Positions 7,607 through 15,237 of a DNA stretch of 24,640 nucleotides are shown here, one piece after another. The translations under genes were made by a program, and so were the position numbers. Below the pieces are notes generated by a model. It saw nothing but the letters and a program-made list of their open reading frames with translations. It did no database searches and was not told where the DNA came from. The stretch is from JAAYBY01 sp964654125. Its GTDB lineage: Bacteria > Bacillota > Clostridia > Saccharofermentanales > UBA5734. Position 1 is the stretch's first letter. The number at the start of each line of letters is the position of its first letter. The stretch lies in assembly GCA_964654125.1 (NCBI GenBank), contig CAZZGG010000030.1, positions 1 to 24,640 of the forward strand, read 5' to 3'.

Positions 7607-8545
7607 ATGAGAAAGCAAAACACACAGCCCATCATGCTGGGCAGCAGCCAGCTGGAACAGCCCCAGGCTGCACCAGCTGCCCGAAGGAGGCGTAAAAGAG
7701 CCGTGCTCCTTTTTTTCCTGACATTTCTGATCATATTACCCAGCCTGGCCGCAGGCTGGGCCTACTTCATAGAGCCCAAGCTGCTGACAACTAAAAGCTA
7801 TACTTTAAGGTCAAGCAATCTGCCCCAGGCCTGGGCGGGAAAAACAATCGCTTTTTTTAGTGACACTCACCTGGGCGTACACTATACGCCGGCCATGTTG
7901 CAAAAGGCGGCAGATGCCATCATGTTAAAAAAACCGGACATCATCTTATTTGGCGGCGACCTGATCGACCATAAAACCCCGGTCAATGACGAATTTGCCC
8001 AGGCGGCTGCAGCGGTTCTAGACAGTCTCAGCGCTCCTTTGGGTAAATTTGCCGTAGCCGGCAACCATGACAACAGGCTGCGGGCCGAATACCTCTACAT
8101 GGCCCGCATCCTCGAAGCAGGCGGTTTCACCATCCTAAACAACGAATCAGTCCTGATTGACAATCTCTGGCTGGCTGGCCTGGCCGAATCTTATTTCGGC
8201 AACCCCGATCTGGAGCAGGCCTATAGCCAGGCCGGCCTTATAGCCTCCAACCAGCTGCCCGACCATTCCTTCCGCCTCCTGCTCATGCACCAGCCTGATT
8301 ATGCTGCCGGCCTGGAACAGGATTCATTCGATCTGGCCTTATCCGGCCATTCCCATAATGGTCAGGTGACTTTTTTTGGTAAAGCCATCTACACGGTCCA
8401 CGAAGGGCGCCAATATCCTTACGGTCATTACAAATTAAAAGACGGACGCCAACTGGTTGTCTCACGCGGCCTGGGCACAGTCGGCTTGCCACTCAGGCTT
8501 TTTGCCCCGCCGGAGCTGGTCTTTATCACTCTAGAGCTTGATTAA
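7607..8545 (+). CDS. Membrane-anchored metallophosphoesterase (YkuE-like)
   Basis: A calcineurin-like phosphoesterase with a dinuclear metal site. Metal ligands are visible in order: SDTHLG (D86, H88), GGDLID (D118), AGNHDN (N153, H154), LLMHQPD (H228) and SGHSHNGQ (H248, H250). An arginine-rich N-terminus (residues 26-31) followed by one hydrophobic helix (about 31-54) suggests an anchor with the catalytic domain outside the membrane. The family includes YkuE, reported as a Tat substrate, and UDP-2,3-diacylglucosamine hydrolase relatives; the real substrate cannot be told from sequence. I start at the ATG at 7607 (312 aa) because GGCAGG stands just upstream. A GTG at 7580 would add nine residues. 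Its 3' end overlaps the convergent hemZ by 20 bases. Confidence 0.88.
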   Translation: MRKQNTQPIMLGSSQLEQPQAAPAARRRRKRAVLLFFLTFLIILPSLAAGWAYFIEPKLLTTKSYTLRSSNLPQAWAGKTIAFFSDTHLGVHYTPAMLQKAADAIMLKKPDIILFGGDLIDHKTPVNDEFAQAAAAVLDSLSAPLGKFAVAGNHDNRLRAEYLYMARILEAGGFTILNNESVLIDNLWLAGLAESYFGNPDLEQAYSQAGLIASNQLPDHSFRLLLMHQPDYAAGLEQDSFDLALSGHSHNGQVTFFGKAIYTVHEGRQYPYGHYKLKDGRQLVVSRGLGTVGLPLRLFAPPELVFITLELD

Positions 8546-9923
8546 ACCAGCTGGCCTTAGCTGCAGCCAGTTCTGGCACCCGCTCCAGGTAGGTCTTCAG
8601 GTCGCGCGGACTGGTCTGACGCTCTATTTTGCCCTGAGTGATCTTTTTCGAAACAGCAAAACTGCCCAGGCCCAGCACAGGCACCTGGTCACTCATCATG
8701 GCCACATTATAAAAGCACTCACGGCCGGGCTGGGCAAAGCCCGTGTTCTCCAGGCCGCCTAAGGCGTACTTTTGCTTGTAAAGATAATAAGGCCAAAAAT
8801 CATGTTCAGCCAGCAGCTGCTCGGCTGTGGCTGTCATAGCCTGCCAAGCAGGCTGGGGTAAAAGAGGGCTCTTATCGGCCGATTCCTTCAACCTTGCCCC
8901 ACGCTTTAGGGCCAGGCTGTGCAAGCTTATGCCTGCCGCATCCAGCTGCAGGGCCTTATTTAAAGAAAAGGCCAGATCAGAGGGTGTTTCGCCAGGCAGA
9001 CCGGCAATCAGGTCGAGGTTGAGATTGGTAAAGCCATACGCCAGGGCCAGCTGCCAGGCCTCATACAGCTGTTTGACTGTATGCTGGCGGCCGATCCTTT
9101 TTAAAGTGTCATCGTGGAAAGTCTGCGGATTAATACAGAGGCGGGTGACAGGGTAAGCTGCCAGAACTGCCAGGCTTTCCCGCCCCAGGGTGTCCGGCCG
9201 GCCCGCCTCAACTGTAAATTCCATTTTGCTATTTTTAGGCAAAAGTGCAAACAAGCCCTCTAGCAGCTGATCTAAAAGACCAGGCGGCAGGCAAGTTGGT
9301 GTACCGCCACCCAGATAGAGAGCCTGCAGCGGTTTTTGCAACTGACTTTCAAGGATCCTTGCTTCCTGGAGCAGGGCCTGGACATAAGGCTGATAAAGGT
9401 CTTGCCTGGCGCTGCCGGCTTGGCTGGTGAAACTGCAATAACTGCAGCGGCTGGGACAAAAAGGCACACTGACATATAAAAGCTGACCAGCTGGCAGGGC
9501 CTGCTCTAAAATCTTCATTTCCGCCTGAGCTGTCTTAACAGCCAGGCTGGCCTTGGCAGGATCCAGCTGGTAGAGCAAGATCAGCTGCTGCTTGACCCAG
9601 TCCGGCTGAGGATTGAGCTGCAAAAGCTCTGCCGCAATAAAAGTCGGCCGGACTCCGGTCAAAGAACCCCAGGGGAATTTGTGACCGGTCTGGTCTGCCA
9701 GCAGCTGGTAAAGCTGGCGCTTGATCTCCCGTTTGGCAAAATGCGAATCAACCTGCCGCTCTATGACCCGGCCAGCCAGCTCAGTCCTGACCCGGCTTTG
9801 GCCTGGTTCTTGCACCAGGCTGCTCCGGATGGGCCAGGGACTGGTGGCCGTGCCTAAAAACAGGCGCAATAGCTCTTCCAGGCCATGCCTTTCCCTGTGT
9901 CCGGCTAAAAGCAGCTGCGTCAT
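8526..9923 (-). CDS. hemZ: HemZ-like radical SAM protein (coproporphyrinogen dehydrogenase family)
   Basis: A radical SAM enzyme of the HemN/HemW superfamily, HemZ branch. The iron-sulfur motif is CPSRCSYC (C156, C160, C163), followed by LYLGGGTPT (about 202-210) and EAGRPDT. The HemZ-specific LTGVRPT lies at 88-94 in an N-terminal extension absent from HemN, and YYLYKQKYALGGLENTGF corresponds to the HemZ C-terminal signature. The 465-aa length is normal. HemZ is annotated as an oxygen-independent coproporphyrinogen oxidase, but direct activity evidence is thin and members occur in organisms without a full haem pathway. No other haem gene is in the window. It is the last gene of the six-gene unit, six bases after the DUF3810 gene, and the Shine-Dalgarno site is weak (AAAGTGG). 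Confidence 0.88.
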   Translation of the reverse strand: MTQLLLAGHRERHGLEELLRLFLGTATSPWPIRSSLVQEPGQSRVRTELAGRVIERQVDSHFAKREIKRQLYQLLADQTGHKFPWGSLTGVRPTFIAAELLQLNPQPDWVKQQLILLYQLDPAKASLAVKTAQAEMKILEQALPAGQLLYVSVPFCPSRCSYCSFTSQAGSARQDLYQPYVQALLQEARILESQLQKPLQALYLGGGTPTCLPPGLLDQLLEGLFALLPKNSKMEFTVEAGRPDTLGRESLAVLAAYPVTRLCINPQTFHDDTLKRIGRQHTVKQLYEAWQLALAYGFTNLNLDLIAGLPGETPSDLAFSLNKALQLDAAGISLHSLALKRGARLKESADKSPLLPQPAWQAMTATAEQLLAEHDFWPYYLYKQKYALGGLENTGFAQPGRECFYNVAMMSDQVPVLGLGSFAVSKKITQGKIERQTSPRDLKTYLERVPELAAAKASWFNQALE

Positions 9924-9929
9924 ACCACT

Positions 9930-11048
9930 TTAGCTAGACTGGCTGGCATACCAGGCCAGAACCAGATCCACCATCCGGCCATAACTATGCACACCATCGG
10001 CCTGCAGGTTGGCCTGCAAATAGGCATCATTAACCTTGGTTGCTGTTTCCTGGACCGGACCGGCAAACTGCTGCCAGTAGGCAGAGCCGGCTGCCAGATC
10101 GCGCCAGACAGCCTCACTGACAAGGCCAGCCACTTCCTGCCAGGCTGCCTGGTCAACTGCAGCCAGGGCATTCAGGCTATGCAGGCTGGCACCCAGGGCA
10201 GCTGAATAGGCAAAGTCTTTTTCTTTACTGTTGATACCGGTCAAAAAGGCTAGAAAGCTGGCCTCATCTTCCCTGGCAAAACCCTTGGTGTGGGCCAGTT
10301 CATGCAAGATGGCTTCAGGGATGCCGTAAGCAGGTGCATCTGTGTTGACATTGGCTTCAACAAAAAAGGGCATATACATGCCTGTGATACCGGTATAGGA
10401 CCAGTAACGGGATAAAAAGACGCTTTTGGGAGTCACAGTCGGACCAGCCAGCAAGGGATAGGCTCCGGCAGCCTCCTCGTAAACCTCAGGCGCTTTGGCC
10501 AGGGTTTCTTGCATGCTGTCTTTTAGGACAAACACACCAGATGCATCTTGATTGACCTCAAGGCGCAGGTCATTGGTTTTTTCGACCAGCCAGCTGGTCA
10601 TGGCTTTTAGCTCAGTGACCGAGCGCTCCTGGACCGGCAGATCGAGGCTGGTGGCAAGGGGCTGGCGGGCATAGTTGAGACCATGCAGAAGCATGAAAAG
10701 CAATGCTGCCACACTGACAAGCCAGACAAGGCTGCGCAACAGGCGCATGATCCGGACCAGGCGGCCGGAACTGAAAATAAGCTGGAGGCTGAATCTGACA
10801 ATAAAACCGGCCAAAACCAAAACAGCCAGGACCAGGGCTGCTTCAGTCAAGGAAAAAGGCAGCCAAGAAACCAGTTTGCCCAGGGGTACAGACAGCCAGA
10901 CAAAAAGCTTACGGGCATGGTATTGCTCGACCAGGTCCGGCCTGTCCTGGGCAGCCAGACGTAAAATAAGAGCCAGGCCGAGGGGTAATAACCACAGATA
11001 CCAGGCCGGCCGATAGAGGCGTAAACGGTCTTTTTCTTTAAAGCCCAT
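9930..11048 (-). CDS. DUF3810-family membrane protein with HExxH zinc motif
   Basis: A 372-residue protein with about four hydrophobic helices in the first 125 residues (roughly 15-33, 48-65, 68-90, 104-122) and a large soluble C-terminal part. The C-terminal part contains ILHELAHTKGFAREDEASF near 247-265: an HExxH motif with downstream glutamates, as in zinc metallopeptidases, and matching the conserved block of the DUF3810 family. Catalytic activity of the family has not been established to my knowledge. A role at the cell envelope is inferred from topology. The ATG at 11048 follows the HAD phosphatase stop by six bases, with GGAAAGAG upstream. Synthesis is probably coupled to the preceding gene. 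Confidence 0.8.
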   Translation of the reverse strand: MGFKEKDRLRLYRPAWYLWLLPLGLALILRLAAQDRPDLVEQYHARKLFVWLSVPLGKLVSWLPFSLTEAALVLAVLVLAGFIVRFSLQLIFSSGRLVRIMRLLRSLVWLVSVAALLFMLLHGLNYARQPLATSLDLPVQERSVTELKAMTSWLVEKTNDLRLEVNQDASGVFVLKDSMQETLAKAPEVYEEAAGAYPLLAGPTVTPKSVFLSRYWSYTGITGMYMPFFVEANVNTDAPAYGIPEAILHELAHTKGFAREDEASFLAFLTGINSKEKDFAYSAALGASLHSLNALAAVDQAAWQEVAGLVSEAVWRDLAAGSAYWQQFAGPVQETATKVNDAYLQANLQADGVHSYGRMVDLVLAWYASQSS

Positions 11049-11054
11049 GGCTGA

Positions 11055-11729
11055 TCACTCTTTCCGGGTTAGGAGATAGGCTGTCAAGTCAGACGCCTGG
11101 CTAAAAAGGCTGGCAGCTCCGGCTGCGACCAATTCCTGCTTTTGCCGAAAGCCCCAGAGCACACCCAGGGGCAGAACTCCGGCCCGGACAGCTGCCTGCA
11201 TATCATAGGCAGAGTCACCAACTAGAGCAACTTCATCTACCGCCCGGCCCAGCTTTTGGCAGATCAGCTTAAGAGCTGCCGGATCAGGCTTAAGCGGCAC
11301 GCCTTCCAGTTGACCCTGGACTAGAAAAAAGGGCTGGTCTGGAAAAAAATGTTCAATCACCAGCTGGGTGAAAGCATCTGGCTTATTAGAAAAGACTGCC
11401 AGCTGCAACTGGTTTTGGCGCAGTTCGTTCAGCATCTGCCTGATCCCAGGATAGGGCCTGGTCTTAGCATGCCAGTTCAAGGCATAGGCGGCATTATACT
11501 TGGCCAGCAGCTCATCCAACTGCTGCTCATCCGCTGCCGGCAGGCCTGCTGCCTCTAGCATACGGCTGATCAGCTTACGTGCACCGGCCCCAACCAGATA
11601 GCGGTAATCCTCAGTTGGCAAGGCGGCCTGGCCCAGCTCTTCTAAAACACTGTTAGCGGCATCAGCCAGGTCCTCCAGGGTATTTAGCAAGGTGCCGTCC
11701 AAATCAAATATGATCGTTTTAAGGGGCAA
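11055..11729 (-). CDS. HAD-family phosphatase (phosphoglycolate phosphatase-like)
   Basis: A haloacid dehalogenase-superfamily hydrolase of the Gph/PGMB group. All four motifs are present: nucleophile DLDGT (D9 and D11), FSNK (motif II), the KPDP lysine (motif III) and VGDSAYD (motif IV). A helical cap domain between about residues 17 and 85 places it in subfamily I. Likely substrates are small phosphate esters such as 2-phosphoglycolate, but the family is promiscuous and the substrate cannot be read from sequence. The start is TTG at 11729 with GAGGTGG just upstream; I see no better ATG. It lies 13 bases after the DUF1624-like gene and six before the DUF3810 gene. Length (224 aa) is typical. 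Confidence 0.88.
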   Translation of the reverse strand: MPLKTIIFDLDGTLLNTLEDLADAANSVLEELGQAALPTEDYRYLVGAGARKLISRMLEAAGLPAADEQQLDELLAKYNAAYALNWHAKTRPYPGIRQMLNELRQNQLQLAVFSNKPDAFTQLVIEHFFPDQPFFLVQGQLEGVPLKPDPAALKLICQKLGRAVDEVALVGDSAYDMQAAVRAGVLPLGVLWGFRQKQELVAAGAASLFSQASDLTAYLLTRKE

Positions 11730-11742
11730 AGTCCCACCTCTT

Positions 11743-12519
11743 TCAAATTATAGCTAAAAAGCGTAAGGCAAAAAGGATAATCAGAATAATTGGCTGATGC
11801 AGGGCATAGATTAGTAATGAATGCCGGCCTGCCACAGCCAGGGGCCTGGCCAGGCTTTCTAGCCAGGCTGGTAGGTCTGGCAGGGCGGTTTGCCGGCTGG
11901 CATAAACATGGCGGCCAAACAGGGCTCCAAGCAGGAAAAAGCCCAGCCAGGGCACCAGGGGCAGGTAGTCTGCCATGGTGCCGGCCGCCTCAGGCGGCAG
12001 GCCAAAGGGCAGCAGCAGCCAGCTGGCCCGCTCCGTAAAGACAGGCAGGACACTGGCTGCCCATAAAAAGACAGCTCCCCAAAGTAGAAGCCAGATATCG
12101 ACCCGTGCGCTGGTCTGGCCCGTGCGGACTTCCCCGCGGGTCAGGAAAGCATAAAGCAAAATGCCACAGGCCAAAAGATGCAGGATATTAAAATATATGT
12201 AGACTTCAGAATCAGTAAAATAGGAGATGAGCCAGCTAATCAGGGTCATCGCTAAGGCAAGACCCAGCAGGCGGCTGCCTCTTTTGAGATTGCTGCGGGA
12301 AAATGTGCAGCTGATCCCGGAAACAACAATAAAAATATTCAAAAAAACCGGCCGGAGCAGATAAATAAACCAATTGTGCTCCTGGAAGGCCAGGATATCC
12401 AGTCCGAAGATAAAGCGCAGGTCGGAGATCAGGTGGTGCAGGACCATCAAAAGCAAGGCTAGGCCACGCAGGGCGTCCAGTTCAAGCACCCGCCCCGGCT
12501 TAAGGCTCACGCGCTCCAT
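11743..12519 (-). CDS. DUF1624/HGSNAT-catalytic-like integral membrane protein
   Basis: A 258-residue protein with about six to eight hydrophobic helices. The N-terminal signature RVLELDALRGLALLLMVLHHLISDLRFIF is typical of the DUF1624 family, related to the catalytic domain of lysosomal heparan-alpha-glucosaminide N-acetyltransferase. The HH pair in MVLHHL may correspond to the active-site histidine region used to pass acetyl groups across a membrane. In bacteria the family is uncharacterised; transfer of an acyl group to an envelope sugar is a reasonable guess only. The ATG at 12519 lies inside the pantothenate kinase gene (13-base overlap), with GGAG seven bases upstream. The kinase neighbour, which leads to CoA, loosely fits an acetyl-CoA-using partner, but this is inference. 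Confidence 0.82.
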   Translation of the reverse strand: MERVSLKPGRVLELDALRGLALLLMVLHHLISDLRFIFGLDILAFQEHNWFIYLLRPVFLNIFIVVSGISCTFSRSNLKRGSRLLGLALAMTLISWLISYFTDSEVYIYFNILHLLACGILLYAFLTRGEVRTGQTSARVDIWLLLWGAVFLWAASVLPVFTERASWLLLPFGLPPEAAGTMADYLPLVPWLGFFLLGALFGRHVYASRQTALPDLPAWLESLARPLAVAGRHSLLIYALHQPIILIILFALRFLAII

Positions 12520-13322
12520 AGGGCAGCTCCAATAGCTGTGGCAAATTCAGCAATTTCCGGCACCACGATCTTGACATTATACAAGTCGGAGAAGGTGGCC
12601 AGAACACGTTTGCCGGCTGGCATCAGGGTCAGGTTGCCGGTAAAGACAATCTGATCCAGCTGGCTGTAACGGGCAGCCAGCACAGCTGCTGTCCCGACAG
12701 ACTGGAAAACCAGGTTGACAATACCCAGGGCAATATCCTCATGGGTGGCACTGTCACTGATCCGGCCAAAGTTGGAGGCAGTGGTCTCCTGGGGCAGGCC
12801 GGCAAAGCCCTCGCGCATGATATCCCCGATGGTCAGGTCTATATGGGTTAGATCACCATTTTCAGCCAGCTGGTTGAAGGTGGCGAAATCACGCACATTA
12901 ATCATGCGGTTGGAAAGACCCAGCATGGTGCCGCCGCCGACTCCAGAGCCGATCAGGTGCTCCACACCACGTCCATTGGCCCGCACAATGGCAGTGCCTG
13001 TACCCACACTGACCACCACAGCTTCGTCCAGGCCAGAGACATAAAGTCCACCCAGGCCGATCGCCATGAACTCATCTGTTTTAAAAGTGGGAATACCCAG
13101 CAGGTTGCCGCGCAGATAAGAAGCACCGACACCGGTCACCATGACCCTTTCCACAGCGTCCAGTTCCAGGTTGTTCTGGCTGATAAACTTACCCAGGGCA
13201 CCAAAAGCTGAAGCCAGCGGGTCACTGGCCTTGACCAGTTCCTTGCTGATCAGCTGGCCGCTGGCCAGCCCGATGATCTTGGTCGTACTGCCACCTATGT
13301 CTAGTCCGACTGTAATACTCAT
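12507..13322 (-). CDS. coaW: Type II pantothenate kinase
   Basis: Phosphorylates pantothenate with ATP, the first committed step of CoA synthesis. It belongs to the actin/ASKHA fold Fumble-like family. The ATP-binding phosphate-1 loop is GLDIGGSTTK (6-15), phosphate-2 is VVSVGTGTA (about 103-111), and the glycine-rich IGSGVGGGTMLGLS (about 124-137) completes the nucleotide site. KTDEFMAIG near 81-89 carries acidic residues in the position expected for the catalytic base. The length of 271 aa matches the Staphylococcus-type CoaW. I start at the ATG at 13322 (MSITVG) because GGAGG stands just upstream; the ATG at 13337 would overlap that site. BadF-type or N-acetylglucosamine kinases share the fold, but the motif pattern favours CoaW. 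Confidence 0.85.
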   Translation of the reverse strand: MSITVGLDIGGSTTKIIGLASGQLISKELVKASDPLASAFGALGKFISQNNLELDAVERVMVTGVGASYLRGNLLGIPTFKTDEFMAIGLGGLYVSGLDEAVVVSVGTGTAIVRANGRGVEHLIGSGVGGGTMLGLSNRMINVRDFATFNQLAENGDLTHIDLTIGDIMREGFAGLPQETTASNFGRISDSATHEDIALGIVNLVFQSVGTAAVLAARYSQLDQIVFTGNLTLMPAGKRVLATFSDLYNVKIVVPEIAEFATAIGAALWSA

Positions 13323-13347
13323 GCCTGCCTCCGCCAATAAATTTCAC

Positions 13348-14337
13348 CTATGCCCGGTCGGCTGCGTCCTGGATCTTAAGTGTCGCCCGGCTGGCGGCTA
13401 AAATAGAAGCTGTGCCGCGGCCCTGGTCCTGTCCGGCAATATCGGCCAGGAAATCAGCCAGGCAGTCACCAACCGGCTGGTCTGCCACTGCGACAGGCAA
13501 AAGGCTGCTTGAACCGTTCAAAGAGAGCCAGATCTCTTTGGTGCCAACAGATAATTCCACCATACCGGCTGTGCCCCAGATGGTGAAGCGCCAGTACTGG
13601 GGCAGGGAGAAACCGCTGGTATTGGGAGCGGCATAGGAGACATCAGCCAACAGGCCGGCACCGTTGCTCAGCCTGGCCATGAACTGGGCACTGTCTTTAA
13701 AGTCCGGCTCCTGGTCTGCAAAAGCATTCCAGCAGCGTGCGGCCAGCACTTCATCTAAACTGAGGCCAATCATGTCGCTAATTAGATCAACACCATGGAT
13801 GGCGATATCATTGATGGTGCCGCCGTGTTTGCCGGCTTCAAAATACCACTGGGGCCTGGTGCCATAATTTAAAGGATGCTGGCCGCCAAAAAAGACAGCC
13901 TGGATCTGGCCTAATTTGCCGGCCTGGATCATTTCCCTGACCGGTTGGACAGCTTCATGGTAGCGCAGATCCAGCATTAAGCCCACCTTTAGATTTTTGG
14001 TCCGGGCCAGCTGCTCGATCTCATCCAGTTCAGCCAAGGATGTGCACAAGGGTTTATCACTTATAACATGCTTGCCGGCTTTCAGGGCGGCAATGACCCT
14101 CTGGCCGCGGATACCATAATAATCGCCGATGGCGACTAAATCGATCTGGGGGTCTTCTAGCATCTTGGTATAATCATCATGGGTGAAGTCAACCGCCGCC
14201 TTGGCCACCGCCTCAGCCCGGGCAGCTGCATTTTCCTCAAAAGCTGCCTTGATTGTCACTTCCGGATGCTGCTGGGCCAGGTCATAAAGCGAATAGATGT
14301 GTCCGTGGCGAAATCCAGCAAATGCTATATTATACAT
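13348..14337 (-). CDS. Gfo/Idh/MocA-family NAD(P)-dependent oxidoreductase
   Basis: A sugar or inositol dehydrogenase-type enzyme. The N-terminal Rossmann fold begins MYNIAFAGFRHGHI, a slightly atypical glycine motif. The conserved DKPLCTS replaces the usual EKP lysine block (K in the catalytic region), and DIAIHGVDLI carries the D-x-x-x-H pair typical of the active site. The C-terminal alpha/beta domain is complete, giving 329 aa. I choose the ATG at 14337 because GGAGG is placed well upstream; an ATG at 14400 would add 21 residues without such a site. It is the first gene of a six-gene unit and is divergent from the DUF6250-like gene, with two operator-like repeats between them. The substrate is unknown but probably a carbohydrate derivative. 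Confidence 0.9.
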   Translation of the reverse strand: MYNIAFAGFRHGHIYSLYDLAQQHPEVTIKAAFEENAAARAEAVAKAAVDFTHDDYTKMLEDPQIDLVAIGDYYGIRGQRVIAALKAGKHVISDKPLCTSLAELDEIEQLARTKNLKVGLMLDLRYHEAVQPVREMIQAGKLGQIQAVFFGGQHPLNYGTRPQWYFEAGKHGGTINDIAIHGVDLISDMIGLSLDEVLAARCWNAFADQEPDFKDSAQFMARLSNGAGLLADVSYAAPNTSGFSLPQYWRFTIWGTAGMVELSVGTKEIWLSLNGSSSLLPVAVADQPVGDCLADFLADIAGQDQGRGTASILAASRATLKIQDAADRA

Positions 14338-14359
14338 AAAGTTGCCTCCTCTAGCTAAT

Positions 14360-14377
14360 CTGCCAGTCAACTGGCAG
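14360..14377. promoter_or_regulatory. Operator-like palindrome 1
   Basis: CTGCCAGT-CA-ACTGGCAG, an 8-bp perfect inverted repeat with a two-base centre. It lies just downstream of the predicted start (about 14384) of the minus-strand oxidoreductase transcript, where a repressor would block elongation. It could also fold as a short hairpin in the leader. A related site lies at 14452-14469. Confidence 0.55.
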
Positions 14378-14390
14378 TTGTCTTCTACCA

Positions 14391-14419
14391 ATCTTACCAA
14401 GTGAACTGTTTGAGTGCAA
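14391..14419 (-). promoter_or_regulatory. Predicted promoter of the oxidoreductase-to-hemZ unit
   Basis: Minus strand: -35 TTGCAC (14414-14419), 17-base spacer, -10 TAAGAT (14391-14396). This gives a start near 14384 and a leader of about 47 bases before the ATG at 14337. Both hexamers match consensus at four or more positions, with ideal spacing. Confidence 0.55.
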
Positions 14420-14451
14420 ACTCTCAGACAAAAAATAGCGGTAATTTTGCT

Positions 14452-14469
14452 CTGGCCAGTTGCCAGCAG
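14452..14469. promoter_or_regulatory. Operator-like inverted repeat 2
   Basis: CTGGC-CAGTT-GCCAG (14452-14466) extended by CAG. It shares the core CCAGTTG and flanking CTG...GCAG with the other strand of palindrome 1. It overlaps the predicted -35 of the plus-strand DUF6250-like gene. Confidence 0.45.
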
Positions 14470-14482
14470 ACTCAGTTATACT
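14453..14482 (+). promoter_or_regulatory. Possible promoter of the DUF6250-like gene
   Basis: Plus strand: -10 TATACT (14477-14482) is close to consensus. The best -35 at legal distance is TGGCCA (14453-14458, spacer 18), which is weak. A weak -35 would suit an activator or repressor-controlled promoter. Confidence 0.35.
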
Positions 14483-14510
14483 GAAACAAAAAGTAAAAAG
14501 AGGCATAGCT

Positions 14511-15161
14511 ATGGACAGATTTGCCCCAAATCAGATCAAGGAGCTGCTGCTGGAGGAGGATTTTTGCCCGGCGTCGGCCCGGCACTGGATCGTCGAAACA
14601 GACGCTGCAGCTGGCCAAACCCTGGTCAGTTTTGACCAGGGCAGGCTGGATGCCCAATCAACAGCCGGCTATACCGTGTGGTTAAAGCAGGAGTTTTCAG
14701 GTAATTATGGCATTGAATATACAGTTGATTTCATTCTGGACGGCGCGGCCCACGAACGCCTGTCTGACTTAAACTGCTTCTGGTCCGCCAGTGATCCGCA
14801 GCAGCCGGACGATTTTTTTCATAGCAGCGCCAAAAGAGGCACTTTTGCCAGCTATAATCCCCTTCAGCTCTACTATCTGGGCTATGGTGGTAATGATAAT
14901 ACCACCACCAGGTTTCGCAAATACTGTGGCCGGCATAAGGATGTTATCACTGAATATACAGATAAAAAGCACTTGTTGACACCAGGGTGCAGCTATCAGA
15001 TGCGGCTTGAAATGTCAGGCGATTCTGTGCGCTTTTTCGTCAACGGGGAACAGATCGTGCACTATCAGGACCAGCAAAGATACCCCAAGGGCTACTTTGC
15101 TTTTCGTTCCATCAGGAGCCATGTCCAGATCAGCCAGCTGCGGGTTGTACAATTTTTCTAG
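14511..15161 (+). CDS. DUF6250-like protein, probable concanavalin-type sugar-binding fold
   Basis: A 216-residue protein with no signal peptide or membrane helix, so it is predicted to be cytoplasmic. The block LNCFWSASDPQQPDDFF, then LYYLGYGGNDNTTTRFRKY, then FFVNGEQIVHYQDQQRYPKGYFAFRS matches my memory of the DUF6250 family, a beta-sandwich domain usually found with carbohydrate-active enzymes. The NGE...Y...GYFAFR ending is typical of laminin-G/concanavalin-like sandwiches. The function of the family is not established. I start at the ATG at 14511, with AGAGG eight bases upstream; an upstream TTG at 14460 lacks such a site. It is divergent from the Gfo/Idh oxidoreductase, suggesting a joint role in sugar metabolism, and ends before a bidirectional terminator. 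Confidence 0.72.
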   Translation: MDRFAPNQIKELLLEEDFCPASARHWIVETDAAAGQTLVSFDQGRLDAQSTAGYTVWLKQEFSGNYGIEYTVDFILDGAAHERLSDLNCFWSASDPQQPDDFFHSSAKRGTFASYNPLQLYYLGYGGNDNTTTRFRKYCGRHKDVITEYTDKKHLLTPGCSYQMRLEMSGDSVRFFVNGEQIVHYQDQQRYPKGYFAFRSIRSHVQISQLRVVQFF

Positions 15162-15182
15162 TCTGACACTAACCGGCCAGGC

Positions 15183-15214
15183 AAAAAAGCCGGCAGCGTC
15201 AGCTGCAGGCTTTT
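15183..15214. terminator. Bidirectional intrinsic terminator
   Basis: Arms GCCGGCAGC (15189-15197) and GCTGCAGGC (15202-15210) pair with one mismatch around a GTCA loop. TTTT follows on the plus strand (15211-15214) and six T follow on the minus strand (15183-15188). It can stop both the DUF6250-like transcript and the convergent sepF transcript. Confidence 0.8.
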
Positions 15215-15237
15215 GGAAGATCTTTAGGTTAATTAGA

